Positions 36,825 through 45,644 of a stretch of 64,000 nt of DNA are shown here, piece after piece. The first letter of the stretch is position 1. The number at the start of each line of letters is the position of its first letter. Where the stretch lies: contig JAEYNP010000039.1 in NCBI GenBank assembly GCA_023412495.1, forward strand, positions 1 to 64,000, read 5' to 3'. The DNA is from Pseudomonadota bacterium. GTDB taxonomy: Bacteria; Desulfobacterota; Desulfobulbia; Desulfobulbales; Desulfocapsaceae. The position numbers were made by a program, and so were the translations under genes. The notes below the pieces were generated by a model, which worked only from the letters and a program-made list of their open reading frames with translations, was not told the DNA's origin and searched no databases.

Positions 36825-38441
36825 ATGACCCAAGGATACTATATCGCCCCGCCTGACCTCGATTCGGGCGAGCAGATGAAAGCACTGGTCCATCCCATCT
36901 GCTCATCAGCCCTCTGCTACTTTCCGGGTGCCCGTCCCAGCTCCGAGGATTACAGCAAGGCCGTCCTCATCCTCACCGGCAACGGGGATCAGATCCCTGC
37001 CCTGCTTGAAAATCCCGCCCTGCCGAAATCCACCCCCATCCTCCAGCTCGTAACCGAGGAGAAGAGCTCCTACTCGAATTCGCATCACGGGACCAACAGG
37101 TTGATCGATTGCCTCTTGGTTCCCGTAACCCGTGAGATATTCCGGCAACGGGTCCAGTTTCTTTGCCAGGTCCAGAAAATCAATGCCGAACATCAAGCGA
37201 GCTCCGCCTTACTGGACAAACAATTGCACGCCATCTCCACCAGGGACCCCCTGACCGGACTGTTCAACCGGCGTCAGCTTACCGCAAGCCTTGCGGAAAT
37301 GATGGCGACGGCTGAGAGCGGGGGGGGCGACCTGGCCATCCTGCTGTTCAACATCGATTTCTTCAACAAGGTGAACAAGTCGGCGGGGCTGCGCTTCGGC
37401 GATTTCATTCTGAATGAACTCGCGGCGAGACTCACCGTCGCCACCAGGAAAGTTGATACCTGTTACCGCTTTTCAGGCGAAGATTTTGTTGTCGTCATGC
37501 CCGGCGCGGACCTCGGGGAGGCTGGCAGGCTCGCGGAAAAAATCAGCCGAGCCTGCTCGGAAAAGCCCTATGTTTGCGGCAGGATCAAGCAGCAGATCAC
37601 CATCTCGGCCGGCCTCGCCTCCCTCAGGGAACACCGGCCAAAGAGCCATGACGATTTCATCACCATGGCGGAAACAGCCCTCTTCATGGCCAAGGCTCAT
37701 GGCCGAAACAGGATTTTCGTATACAGCCCAAGGAGTGCACGGGAAGAACTTTCCCCGAAGAAGTCCCTGTCGTTTTTAAAGGAAACACTCGGGCACATTA
37801 TGGAGAAGACGAGGGTCTCGGTGATAGAATCGCTCCAGCTCCTGGCCCGGAACGTGGCCGGTCCGGAGCATCTCGACCATATCGCCGCCGTCTCCCATTA
37901 TGTTTCCCTCCTTGGAAAACAGCTGGGCCTGCCCAACCAGCATATCCGGACTTTTCAAAACGCCATCGCCCTGTACAACAGTTTTCGCTCGCTGCTCCAC
38001 AATGACCTGCTCGTCAGACCGGGCAAACTGTCCCATCAGGAACGCAAAGCCATCGACGATCTCCCGTTCAAACTGACGGAGTTGACCAATATCTTCGATT
38101 ACTTCGCCAATGAACGCAGCGTGCTGCTCTGCCACGGCGAAAGATATGACGGTTCGGGTTATCCCCAGGGACTGAAGGGGGACGAGATTCCTCTCGGAGC
38201 AAGGATATTCAGCATTGTCGAAGCCCTTGCCGCCATGAATGCCGAGCGTCCCTATCGACGGCGGCTCACACCCGACGAAATTATCGATGAGTTGACCAAG
38301 GAAGCCGGCAGACAGTTCGATCCGTTCCTGGTCGCCCAGCTGTTGGCAGTCATCGAGAACAACCGCCTGTTCGACCTCGACCCGGCTGTTTTGCATCGAG
38401 CCCGACAAAAAGTCCTTGCCGCATTCCCTGAACTGCCATGA
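36825..38441 (+). CDS. degenerate GGDEF plus HD-GYP-like signalling protein
   Basis: A 538-residue protein with three parts: an N-terminal region of about 115 residues of uncertain fold, a GGDEF domain (about 135-300, starting DPLTGLFNRRQL) and an HD-GYP-like domain (about 315-530). Both enzymatic sites are altered. The GGDEF signature reads SGEDF (217-221). In the HD-GYP part the DGSGYPQGLKGDEIP motif is kept (442-456), but the HD pair expected near residue 384 reads YN. It may bind c-di-GMP or partners rather than make or cleave it. Its stop overlaps the next start by four bases (ATGA). Confidence 0.85.
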   Translation: MTQGYYIAPPDLDSGEQMKALVHPICSSALCYFPGARPSSEDYSKAVLILTGNGDQIPALLENPALPKSTPILQLVTEEKSSYSNSHHGTNRLIDCLLVPVTREIFRQRVQFLCQVQKINAEHQASSALLDKQLHAISTRDPLTGLFNRRQLTASLAEMMATAESGGGDLAILLFNIDFFNKVNKSAGLRFGDFILNELAARLTVATRKVDTCYRFSGEDFVVVMPGADLGEAGRLAEKISRACSEKPYVCGRIKQQITISAGLASLREHRPKSHDDFITMAETALFMAKAHGRNRIFVYSPRSAREELSPKKSLSFLKETLGHIMEKTRVSVIESLQLLARNVAGPEHLDHIAAVSHYVSLLGKQLGLPNQHIRTFQNAIALYNSFRSLLHNDLLVRPGKLSHQERKAIDDLPFKLTELTNIFDYFANERSVLLCHGERYDGSGYPQGLKGDEIPLGARIFSIVEALAAMNAERPYRRRLTPDEIIDELTKEAGRQFDPFLVAQLLAVIENNRLFDLDPAVLHRARQKVLAAFPELP

Positions 38442-39331
38442 CCGAACAGCGCTTGGTCGATATCAAGGACAAAATTGAAGCCTTCCCGGCCTTGCCGGCA
38501 ACCGTCGGCAAGGTCATGACCGTCACTTCGAATCCCGACAGCCATGCGGACGATCTCATACAGGCCGTCCTCCCGGACCAGTCCATGTGCAGTGCCATCC
38601 TGAAGGTTGCCAACTCGGCCTTCTTCGGAATCCCGCGGGAAGTCGGCACCATCGAACGGGCCGTGGTCGTCTTGGGCTATGAGGAGATCAGAAATATCGT
38701 GATCGGCAAGGCCGTCTTCGCCTCCTTTCCCAAGATGGACAACAAGTGCCGGATGACAGTCCGCCTGTTCTGGGAACACGCCTTCACCTGCGGCCTGGCC
38801 GCCAAGATCATCGGCGAGCGTCTGGGTCTGTCACCGAGCGAGCTGTTCATCGCCGGCCTCCTTCACGACATCGGTAAGCTCGCCATGTTCATCACTTTCC
38901 CGGGTGAATATCCGATTCTGGGGGAATTGAACCGGCCAGGCAATTATGACGACACCACTGCCGAGGAGAGACGCAGTTTTGCCGTGAGCCACGATCAGGT
39001 GGGGCGGCAACTCGCCGAAAAATGGCTGCTGCCGCAGCAGCTGGTGACGGCGATCGGCTATCACCACACCCCCTGGGAAGCGCCGTCCTTCCGGCAATAT
39101 CCGCTCATCGTCCAGGTTGCGGATATCCTTGCACTCATGTTCGGCAATGCTGATATTCTCAAAATTGACGACGTTATCAAAATCTTCAACGATTTCTTCC
39201 CGGAAACTGCTCTTTGCTGGAAAAAAAACCATCTCCCCTGGGCTCCTGACGAGATCGGCTCCTGGTTCAGCCGACTCAAGCTGGTCCGGGAAAAAGACGA
39301 AAACATTCTCAACATCTTCGCCACTCCATGA
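38438..39331 (+). CDS. HDOD domain protein
   Basis: A 297-residue HDOD-domain protein. The HDOD core is visible from FPALPATVGKVMTVTSNP, through SMCSAILKVANSAFFGIPR, to LFIAGLLHDIGKLAMF, which keeps the HD pair. HDOD proteins are signalling adaptors, often without enzymatic activity. It is translationally coupled to the degenerate GGDEF/HD-GYP gene upstream and to a UbiB-type kinase downstream (both by ATGA), so a common pathway is likely. Confidence 0.9.
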   Translation: MTEQRLVDIKDKIEAFPALPATVGKVMTVTSNPDSHADDLIQAVLPDQSMCSAILKVANSAFFGIPREVGTIERAVVVLGYEEIRNIVIGKAVFASFPKMDNKCRMTVRLFWEHAFTCGLAAKIIGERLGLSPSELFIAGLLHDIGKLAMFITFPGEYPILGELNRPGNYDDTTAEERRSFAVSHDQVGRQLAEKWLLPQQLVTAIGYHHTPWEAPSFRQYPLIVQVADILALMFGNADILKIDDVIKIFNDFFPETALCWKKNHLPWAPDEIGSWFSRLKLVREKDENILNIFATP

Positions 39332-41019
39332 AGATCACCTCAATCAAACGCACAATCAGAAACACCAGGAGATTGGCGGAGATTGTCAAGGTCCTCTCCA
39401 AATTCGGCTTCAGGCAACTGATCCACGATACCGGCATACACCGGCTGCTCGGAGCCGTCCGGGAAGAGCCCGAGACTGTCGAGACAGTCCGCCTGGAACA
39501 CCTGACCGGGCCGGAGCGCGTCCGCATGGTCCTGGAAGAGCTGGGGCCGACCTTCATCAAATTCGGCCAGATCCTCTCGACCCGCCCCGATCTCATCCCG
39601 CCGGAGTGGGCGACGGAATTCAAGAAGCTGCAGGACAACTGCAAGCAGGTGCCTTTCGAAGAAATTTATCAGGTCCTGCTCCTGGAATTTCCGGGACGTC
39701 TCGATTTTCTTTTTGCGGAGATCGAGGAGAGGCCGCTGGCGGCCGCCTCCATCGCCCAGGTCCATCGGGCGAAGATGAAGACAGGCGACGAAGCTGTCGT
39801 GAAAGTCATCCGCCCAGGGGCAAGGGAAATCATCGAAGAGGACATGGCCCTGGTTGAGTCCCTCGCCCAGGTCCTCGAACAGTATTTTTCCAATCTCGGC
39901 TACAGTCCAACGGCGGTTGCCAAGGAATTCTCCCGGGAGATGCTCAAGGAAATCAACCTGGTCATCGAGGGACAATCCACGGAACGGCTGCGCCGCTATT
40001 TCGAAGGCGACGAGAACATCAGCTTCCCGAAAGTCTATTGGGACGCGACGACGAGAAGCGTGCTCACCATGGAGGAGATCCACGGCCGGCTGCTCTCTAC
40101 GGTTTCACCGCTGGAGCTGAGCAAAAGCGAGCGCAAGGCCATCGTCGCCAACAGCACCGATGCGGTGTTCAAGCAGTGCCTGCGCTTCGGCTTCTTCCAC
40201 GCCGACCCGCATCCCGGCAACATCTTTCTCCTGCCCGGCGGCAAGCTCTGCTTCATCGACTGCGGCTTGACCGGCCAATTGGACCGCAAGACTACGGACG
40301 AACTCATCAACCTGGTGGCCGGGGTGGTGAAGGGCGACATCGACCGGCTCTGCCGGGTGGTGCTGGAACTGACCGATGTCGACCCGGTGGTGCTCGACAA
40401 CCGGGAATTCCGTCTCGAGCTGCGCCACATGACCGACCAGTTTCGCAACACCGATCTCGCCCACCTCAACATCACCGGCCTGCTCTCCGATTTCTTCGGA
40501 ATGCTGCAGCGCTATCGGATCCAGTGTCCGGAGAACCTGACGCTCCTCACCAAGGCCCTGACCACCATAGAGGGCGTCGCGGCCTATTTCGACCCGACCT
40601 TCGACGTGATCGAGCACGTCGAACCGCTGATTCAGGAGGTCATCGTCACCCGCCGCAGTTTCCGGGCAATCCGCAAACGTTTTTTTCACGCCCTGATCAA
40701 CACCATCGAACTGCTCGAGGATCTTCCGGCCGACATGCAGCGATTTCTCGATCTCGCCCGGCACCGGCGTTTCACTCTCAACCTCGAGCTGAAGAGGATC
40801 GAGCACCTCTCCGAACAACTCGACACCTCGAGCCGTCTGCTGGGGATCGCCATGATCATCGCGGCGCTCATCGTCGGCTCCGCCATCCTGATCCTGGCCG
40901 ACCGTATGTCCCGCACCTCGGGTTTCATCGGCACGCTGGGATTTTTAGGTCTGGTCCTGGCCGGCATCAGCACCACCGGCTTCATTATCTCGTTTCTCCT
41001 GCCGAGAAAACGCAAATAA
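39328..41019 (+). CDS. ABC1/AarF/UbiB family protein kinase-like protein
   Basis: A 563-residue UbiB-type protein. The family's KxGQ motif is in FIKFGQILSTRPDLIP, the Ala-rich loop in PLAAASIAQVHRAKM, and the catalytic/metal motifs in FFHADPHPGNIFLL and CFIDCGLTGQ. Two C-terminal membrane helices (about 508-530 and 536-557) anchor it. The family is linked to ubiquinone and other quinone synthesis through an ATPase activity; this organism would make menaquinone, so the exact role is open. It is coupled to the HDOD gene. Confidence 0.93.
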   Translation: MKITSIKRTIRNTRRLAEIVKVLSKFGFRQLIHDTGIHRLLGAVREEPETVETVRLEHLTGPERVRMVLEELGPTFIKFGQILSTRPDLIPPEWATEFKKLQDNCKQVPFEEIYQVLLLEFPGRLDFLFAEIEERPLAAASIAQVHRAKMKTGDEAVVKVIRPGAREIIEEDMALVESLAQVLEQYFSNLGYSPTAVAKEFSREMLKEINLVIEGQSTERLRRYFEGDENISFPKVYWDATTRSVLTMEEIHGRLLSTVSPLELSKSERKAIVANSTDAVFKQCLRFGFFHADPHPGNIFLLPGGKLCFIDCGLTGQLDRKTTDELINLVAGVVKGDIDRLCRVVLELTDVDPVVLDNREFRLELRHMTDQFRNTDLAHLNITGLLSDFFGMLQRYRIQCPENLTLLTKALTTIEGVAAYFDPTFDVIEHVEPLIQEVIVTRRSFRAIRKRFFHALINTIELLEDLPADMQRFLDLARHRRFTLNLELKRIEHLSEQLDTSSRLLGIAMIIAALIVGSAILILADRMSRTSGFIGTLGFLGLVLAGISTTGFIISFLLPRKRK

Positions 41020-41057
41020 AACGAAGCCCCTGCCTCGTATGGGAAATTCCGAAAAAA

Positions 41058-41753
41058 CTACAGAGCGGCAACCGCCTGCCGGCAGATATCGGCAAAGGTT
41101 TCCGGCTCAAGGCTCGATTTCCCGACAAAGAGACCGGAGAGCGCGGGAAGTTTGAGATAGCCGCCGACATTGGCAGGCAGCAGGCCTCCCCCGTAGACCA
41201 CCGGCCAGCGGGAAAACATCTTCCGGATATGATTCACCGATTCGCCGACCTTGACCGGCGATTCAGGTATACTGAAATTGAGCGAATCAACGGGGGCATA
41301 GGCAACCACCAGTTTGTCGACATCGAGGTCGGCGATGGCTCCGAGCAGGGGAAGGCTACTCTCGCTGTCCACGCAGACGATGGGGATGAGGCGGGCATCG
41401 GCCGCTTCGGTTGCCTTGTTGATTATCTGTTGATTGTTTTCGTGAAAGTAACGGCGTCGTTCGCTGTGACCGACGATGACATAGCGCACCAGGCCCGCCA
41501 CCATGTCCGCGGCGATCTCGCCGGTGTAGCCGCCGCGCGGAAAGGGCGAGATATTCTGGGCGGAGAGAGCGACGCCCGCTAGATTCAAACCTTTCAGATG
41601 CGCGGCAAGGCTCTCCAGGCTGAGAAAGGAAGGGGCAATAATCACCTCGAGATCTCTGTGTGGCTGGTAGAGCCGGGCAAACCTGTCCAGCCAGAGACGC
41701 CCCTCTTCGCTGGTTTTGTAGGACTTCCAATTGGCGATTATTTTGTATTTCAT
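41058..41753 (-). CDS. triosephosphate isomerase-like protein lacking the catalytic Glu
   Basis: A 231-residue TIM-barrel protein clearly related to triosephosphate isomerase. The N-terminal ANWKSYKT keeps Lys10, and YVIVGHSERRRYF keeps His96. The stretch corresponding to AYEPVWAIGTG reads AYAPVDSLNFSIP, so the catalytic Glu is Ala153 and the closing loop is not of the normal kind. The C-terminal phosphate motif is YGGGL instead of YGGSV, and CIGE reads CVDS. It is shorter than the usual 250 residues. It may have lost isomerase activity or be a paralogue; a normal tpiA should exist elsewhere. Confidence 0.82.
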   Translation of the reverse strand: MKYKIIANWKSYKTSEEGRLWLDRFARLYQPHRDLEVIIAPSFLSLESLAAHLKGLNLAGVALSAQNISPFPRGGYTGEIAADMVAGLVRYVIVGHSERRRYFHENNQQIINKATEAADARLIPIVCVDSESSLPLLGAIADLDVDKLVVAYAPVDSLNFSIPESPVKVGESVNHIRKMFSRWPVVYGGGLLPANVGGYLKLPALSGLFVGKSSLEPETFADICRQAVAAL

Positions 41754-41791
41754 GAGCGTCCCTTAGAGAGCTGTGGTTGGGATTCGATTTC

Positions 41792-41908
41792 GTTGTCGTT
41801 GTCGTCGTAACAACCGTAAGGAGCCATAGTCGATCGAAAGCCGATAAACATCCAGTTGCTCGTGACAAAATTCCTCATCTTTTGGATTATCATTACGACA
41901 ACGACAAC
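41792..41908. repeat. inverted repeat with GTT/GTC triplet arms
   Basis: A perfect 14-base inverted repeat, GTTGTCGTTGTCGT (41792-41805) against ACGACAACGACAAC (41895-41908), with 89 bases between, lies in the gap between the TIM-like gene and yggU. The arms are low-complexity triplets. Confidence 0.55.
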
Positions 41909-41957
41909 CATTCCGCTGCCGCTTCACTGACAACGGGGGAAGCACATCCGCATGCCA

Positions 41958-42338
41958 TCACGAGGATGCGCCGGCAAGAATCTTCTCTATCCTGCCAAGA
42001 ATTTCAGGATAGGCAGCCTCGATACGGACCTTCTTTTTCCTCGATTTATCCCCGGAGTGGATGGAGACGGCCCGGCCGGGGAGATCCAGCAGGCGGGCAA
42101 GAGCCCTCACCACCTCCTCGTTGGCCTTGCCTTCGACCGGCGGTGCGGCCACGGCCAGCTTCAGGCAGCCATCGTGGATACCGACGATTCTGCTCTTGGA
42201 CGCCTTGGGCTGCACGTAGACTTGCAGCAGAAGGACGCCGTCGGCAAGGGTAGTGAGATAGGGCATGACAAGAAAAGCGGGGTCTTTACTGCCACTTTCA
42301 AGAAACTGCCGAGGTGAGATTTTTGGAGTCGCTGGCAT
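41958..42338 (-). CDS. YggU/DUF167 family protein
   Basis: A DUF167 (YggU) protein of at most 126 residues. VYVQPKASKSRIVGIHDG and the middle AAPPVEGKANEEVVRALARL are the family's core; function is unknown but it is often found with yggT and divIVA, as here. The first 24 residues look like an added tail. An alternative start at 42266 (MPYLTTLADG) would give 102 residues, the usual size; neither start has a clear Shine-Dalgarno sequence, and the upstream one sits next to a repeat hairpin. Confidence 0.82.
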   Translation of the reverse strand: MPATPKISPRQFLESGSKDPAFLVMPYLTTLADGVLLLQVYVQPKASKSRIVGIHDGCLKLAVAAPPVEGKANEEVVRALARLLDLPGRAVSIHSGDKSRKKKVRIEAAYPEILGRIEKILAGASS

Positions 42339-42349
42339 AAGTAATCGGT

Positions 42350-42411
42350 ATCGCTATCGGTATCGGTATCGAACCTTGTTTTTCGATTTCGATACCGATA
42401 CCGATAGCGAT
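42350..42411. repeat. hairpin of GATACC hexamers between divIVA and yggU
   Basis: A perfect 24-bp inverted repeat (42350-42373 with 42388-42411) and a 14-base loop. The arms are tandem GGTATC/GATACC hexamers with one GCTATC variant. It occupies almost the whole gap between the divIVA stop and the yggU start. Some further pairing extends outward (AATC/GATT). Confidence 0.8.
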
Positions 42412-42423
42412 TTTGATTCCGCC

Positions 42424-43320
42424 TCAGGAAAGATCCATATCGATACTTTCGATATTGTCCGACGCCTCTCCATCGGAAATCTTGATACTCTCGAAGAGTT
42501 CGGAGAGATCTTCCTCCTTTTCCTGCGCTTCTGCGGAGAAGAAGACATCGAGGGCCTCAAGGTACGATTGCAGGATCGCTTTCAACTCGTCCCGCACCTT
42601 CAGCTTCTTCTGATTCAGGGCCTCGATCTCCTTCGGCAGCCGGGCAAGCTCGGCCTGAGCCTCGCTCCTGAATTTCTCCACATCGGCCCGCGCCTGGGCC
42701 ATCATCAGCTGGGCCTCTCGTTCGCTGGTCTCTTTCAGATTGTCGGCGAATTTCTGGGCGGCAAGAATGGTGGTCTTGAAATCGAGACCCTGCTGCTTCA
42801 GTTCCCGGTTCTGTTCTTCAAGAAACTCGATTTTCGCCCGCAGTTTTTCGTTTTCCGCCTGTTCCTGCAAGGTGGTGCCCTGGCCGCCGACCAGTTTTTC
42901 TTCCAGCTCGCGGATCTTCTCATCCAGCTTTTTCCTCTCCTCCTCAAGGGCGGCGACGGCAACCCGTTCGGCTTCAACCTGCCCGCGCAGTTCGGCGATC
43001 TCCTGATCCTTGTGTTTGTAGCTCTTTTCCAGCCGGGACTGGATGCCATCCACATTTTCACGGGACAGACTCACCTCTGCGGCCAGACTCTCCTTCTCCC
43101 GTTCGAGTTCCTCCTTCTCCACCCGGAGGGCCTCGATTTCTTCCGCCTGGACACGGTTCTGCTCGCTCAGCTCGAAGAAATCCTCCGCCAGCAGCTCCAG
43201 ATAAGCTCTGACCTCTATGGCGTCGTATCCCCTGAACTTTATCTGAAATTCCTGATCCTTGATGGCTTGCGGTGTCAACATGACCGGCTCCCTGTCATTG
43301 ATGATTATATTGTCGTCCAT
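42424..43320 (-). CDS. divIVA: DivIVA domain protein
   Basis: A 298-residue coiled-coil protein. Residues 15-60 match the DivIVA N-terminal membrane-curvature domain: LTPQAIKDQEFQIKFRGYDA followed by VRAYLELLAEDF. About 200 residues of coiled coil follow, rich in Glu, Lys and Ala, and the tail is acidic. In Gram-positive bacteria DivIVA marks poles and septa; in Desulfobacterota its role is not established. It is in the cluster yggT-divIVA-yggU, which is conserved in many bacteria. Confidence 0.88.
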   Translation of the reverse strand: MDDNIIINDREPVMLTPQAIKDQEFQIKFRGYDAIEVRAYLELLAEDFFELSEQNRVQAEEIEALRVEKEELEREKESLAAEVSLSRENVDGIQSRLEKSYKHKDQEIAELRGQVEAERVAVAALEEERKKLDEKIRELEEKLVGGQGTTLQEQAENEKLRAKIEFLEEQNRELKQQGLDFKTTILAAQKFADNLKETSEREAQLMMAQARADVEKFRSEAQAELARLPKEIEALNQKKLKVRDELKAILQSYLEALDVFFSAEAQEKEEDLSELFESIKISDGEASDNIESIDMDLS

Positions 43321-43324
43321 GATC

Positions 43325-43624
43325 TCAGCCCATCCCCACGGCCAGCTGTTTTAAGGTTTGAATGAGAAAACTCTGCACAAACATGATGGCCAGGATGAGG
43401 ATCATCGGCGAGAAATCGATCCCTCCGAAACTCAGCGGCAGCATCCTGCGGATACGGCTGAGCAGCGGCTCGGTGGCCTCGTAGAGAAAGCGGACGATCG
43501 GGTTGTAGGGATCGGCATTCACCCAGGAAATTATAACCCGGCCGATGATGATCCACATGTAGACGGTTAAAAGAAAGTCGAGGAGCTGCGCGACCGCCAT
43601 CAGAAAGTTATTCACTACGAACAT
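43325..43624 (-). CDS. YggT family membrane protein
   Basis: A 99-residue YggT protein with two hydrophobic blocks (about residues 5-30 and 68-95). Typical parts are WIIIGRVIISWVNADPYNPIV and EPLLSRIRRMLPLSFGGIDF, read separately, with the latter just before the second membrane helix. The family is of uncertain function but lies beside cell-division genes in many genomes. Here it is four bases before divIVA and 15 bases after metG. Confidence 0.92.
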   Translation of the reverse strand: MFVVNNFLMAVAQLLDFLLTVYMWIIIGRVIISWVNADPYNPIVRFLYEATEPLLSRIRRMLPLSFGGIDFSPMILILAIMFVQSFLIQTLKQLAVGMG

Positions 43625-43638
43625 GGATATCTCCTTTT

Positions 43639-45579
43639 TCAGGCCACCCTGCAGCCCGGTTCTACCGTTTCACTCACCGAGGAAAGGATGAGTTTTTCTT
43701 CTCCGTTTACGGTTGCTTTGGCCGCCAGGACCATGCCATGGGAGGTTACGCCCATGATCTTTGCAGGCTTGAGGTTGGCCACGATGACCACCTGCCGGCC
43801 CACCAGCTCTTCCGGCCGGTAGTGCTCGGCAATTCCTGCGACTATGGTCCGCTGCTCCGGTGCCAGGACCGTCAGCTTCACCAGTTTTTTCGACTTCTTG
43901 ATCGGCTCCGCGGCCGCGATCTCTCCCACCCGGAGTTCCAGTTGCCTGAACAGCTCGAAGTCCACCAGGTTCTCCACAGGCGGAGCCTCTGCCGGCGTGG
44001 CCGGCTTTTCGACCGACGCCTTCGGCTCGGCTGTTGGCGTTTGCCTTTTCGCCTCCAGTCTCGGGAACAGCGGCTCCAGGGGCTGAAGCCTGCTGCCCGG
44101 GGTGAGACCGCCCCACACGCCGCCTTCTGCAAGCGAACAAATACGCGAATCGTCCGAGGAGAGGCCGAGACCCGCAGCCATTTTCGCCGCCGCCCCCGGC
44201 ATCACCGGCGAGAGCGTCAGGGTCAGCAGACGGAGGCATTCCAGCAGGTTGTAGAGGACGGTGTCCAGGCGGCCCGACTGAGCCGGATCCTTGGCCAGGG
44301 CCCATGGCTCGTTGCCGACAATGTACTTGTTGGCGAGGCCGACCACCTCCCAGACCGCCTGCAGGGCCAGATGGAACCGAAAATCGTCCATCATCGCCCT
44401 GTACTCGGAGAGCATGTCCTGCGCCGCCTGCTTCAAGACCAAATCCTCTACTTTCAGATCGGCGGACATCGGCACCACGCCGTCCCGGTACTTCCATACC
44501 ATGGTAGTGGCTCGGCTGAACAGATTGCCAAGATCGTTGGCCAGGTCGGCATTCTGCCGGGCAACTATCGCCTCGGAGCTGAAAGACGAATCGAGACCGA
44601 AGGACATCTCCCGGAGCGTAAAGTAGCGCAGGGTGTCGACCCCGTAAGCTTCCACCAGTTCCTTCGGCCGGACCACATTGCCGATGCTCTTCGACATCTT
44701 GGTGTCGTCGACGTTCCAGTAGCCGTGAACATGGAGCTTGCGGTAAAGCGGCAAGTCCATGGCCATCAGCATGGTCGGCCAGTAAATGGCGTGGGGCTTG
44801 AGAATGTCCTTGGCGATCAGGTGTTCGGCCACCGACCAGAATTTCAGGAAATCACGTTCATCCGGATAGCCTATGCCGGTCAGGTAATTGATCAGGGCGT
44901 CGAACCAGACGTAGGTGACGAAATTGTTGTCGAAAGGCAGCTCAATCCCCCAGGTGAGCCGCGACTTCGGCCGGGAGATGCACAGATCCTCCAGGGGTTC
45001 GCCAAGGAAGGACAGCACCTCGTTGCGGTACCTTTCCGGCGTGATGAACTGGGGGTTGCTCTTGATGTGCTCGATGAGCCGCTCCTGGTAACGGGACATC
45101 CGGAAGAAGTAGTTCTGTTCGGCGATCTCCTGGGGCGGGGTCTGATGGTCGGGGCAGTTGCCGTCGATCAGTTCCTTTTCCGTGAGATAGCGTTCGCAGC
45201 CCCGGCAGTAGAGGCCGCTGTACTCGTCGAAATAGATGTCACCCCGATCGTAAACCTTCTGCAGGATGCTCTGCACCACGGCGATATGGGAGGAATCGGT
45301 GGTGCGGATGAAATTATCTGGCTTAACGTCGATGAGCGGCCAGGTTTCCCGGAAGATTGCGCTGATCCGATCGACGTACTCCCGGGGCGGAATGTTTTCG
45401 CTTTCCGCCGCCTTGACAATCTTGTCGCCGTGCTCGTCGGTGCCCGTCTGAAACCGCACCGAATCCCCGGCAAGCCTCCGAAACCGGCTATAGGTGTCGG
45501 CGACGATCGTGGTATAGGCGTGGCCGAGATGCGGCTGCGCGTTCACATAGTAAATCGGTGTAGTGATATATGTTGTCAT
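43639..45579 (-). CDS. metG: methionyl-tRNA synthetase
   Basis: The class I methionyl-tRNA synthetase of the long type. The catalytic domain begins TTPIYYVNAQPHLGHAYTT, with the HIGH-equivalent HLGH, and has KMSKSIGN later. A zinc knuckle of the single CxxC type is seen: YCRGCERYLTEKELIDGNCPDH, split by spacing. A C-terminal tRNA-binding OB domain (about the last 105 residues, DFELFRQLELRVGEI) is linked by a Pro/Ala-rich hinge. I use ATG 45579 before TTYITTPIYY; the frame also opens at 45648, which would overlap ricT. The length is 646 residues. Confidence 0.95.
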   Translation of the reverse strand: MTTYITTPIYYVNAQPHLGHAYTTIVADTYSRFRRLAGDSVRFQTGTDEHGDKIVKAAESENIPPREYVDRISAIFRETWPLIDVKPDNFIRTTDSSHIAVVQSILQKVYDRGDIYFDEYSGLYCRGCERYLTEKELIDGNCPDHQTPPQEIAEQNYFFRMSRYQERLIEHIKSNPQFITPERYRNEVLSFLGEPLEDLCISRPKSRLTWGIELPFDNNFVTYVWFDALINYLTGIGYPDERDFLKFWSVAEHLIAKDILKPHAIYWPTMLMAMDLPLYRKLHVHGYWNVDDTKMSKSIGNVVRPKELVEAYGVDTLRYFTLREMSFGLDSSFSSEAIVARQNADLANDLGNLFSRATTMVWKYRDGVVPMSADLKVEDLVLKQAAQDMLSEYRAMMDDFRFHLALQAVWEVVGLANKYIVGNEPWALAKDPAQSGRLDTVLYNLLECLRLLTLTLSPVMPGAAAKMAAGLGLSSDDSRICSLAEGGVWGGLTPGSRLQPLEPLFPRLEAKRQTPTAEPKASVEKPATPAEAPPVENLVDFELFRQLELRVGEIAAAEPIKKSKKLVKLTVLAPEQRTIVAGIAEHYRPEELVGRQVVIVANLKPAKIMGVTSHGMVLAAKATVNGEEKLILSSVSETVEPGCRVA

Positions 45580-45644
45580 GGTCCTATCCAAGCTTGTCAT
45601 TAGAAAGGAAGGGCGATCCGCCTGTGGGTCCGGTGTCGCGAGGA

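Noticed and set aside
40038..41582. A 514-codon plus-strand frame inside the UbiB-type gene and opposite the TIM-like gene
   Set aside because: Pro/Arg/His-rich translation typical of a shifted frame; the UbiB and TIM-like frames are both well supported.
43738..45603. A 621-codon plus-strand frame opposite metG
   Set aside because: Antisense to an intact methionyl-tRNA synthetase; no ribosome-binding site or domain.
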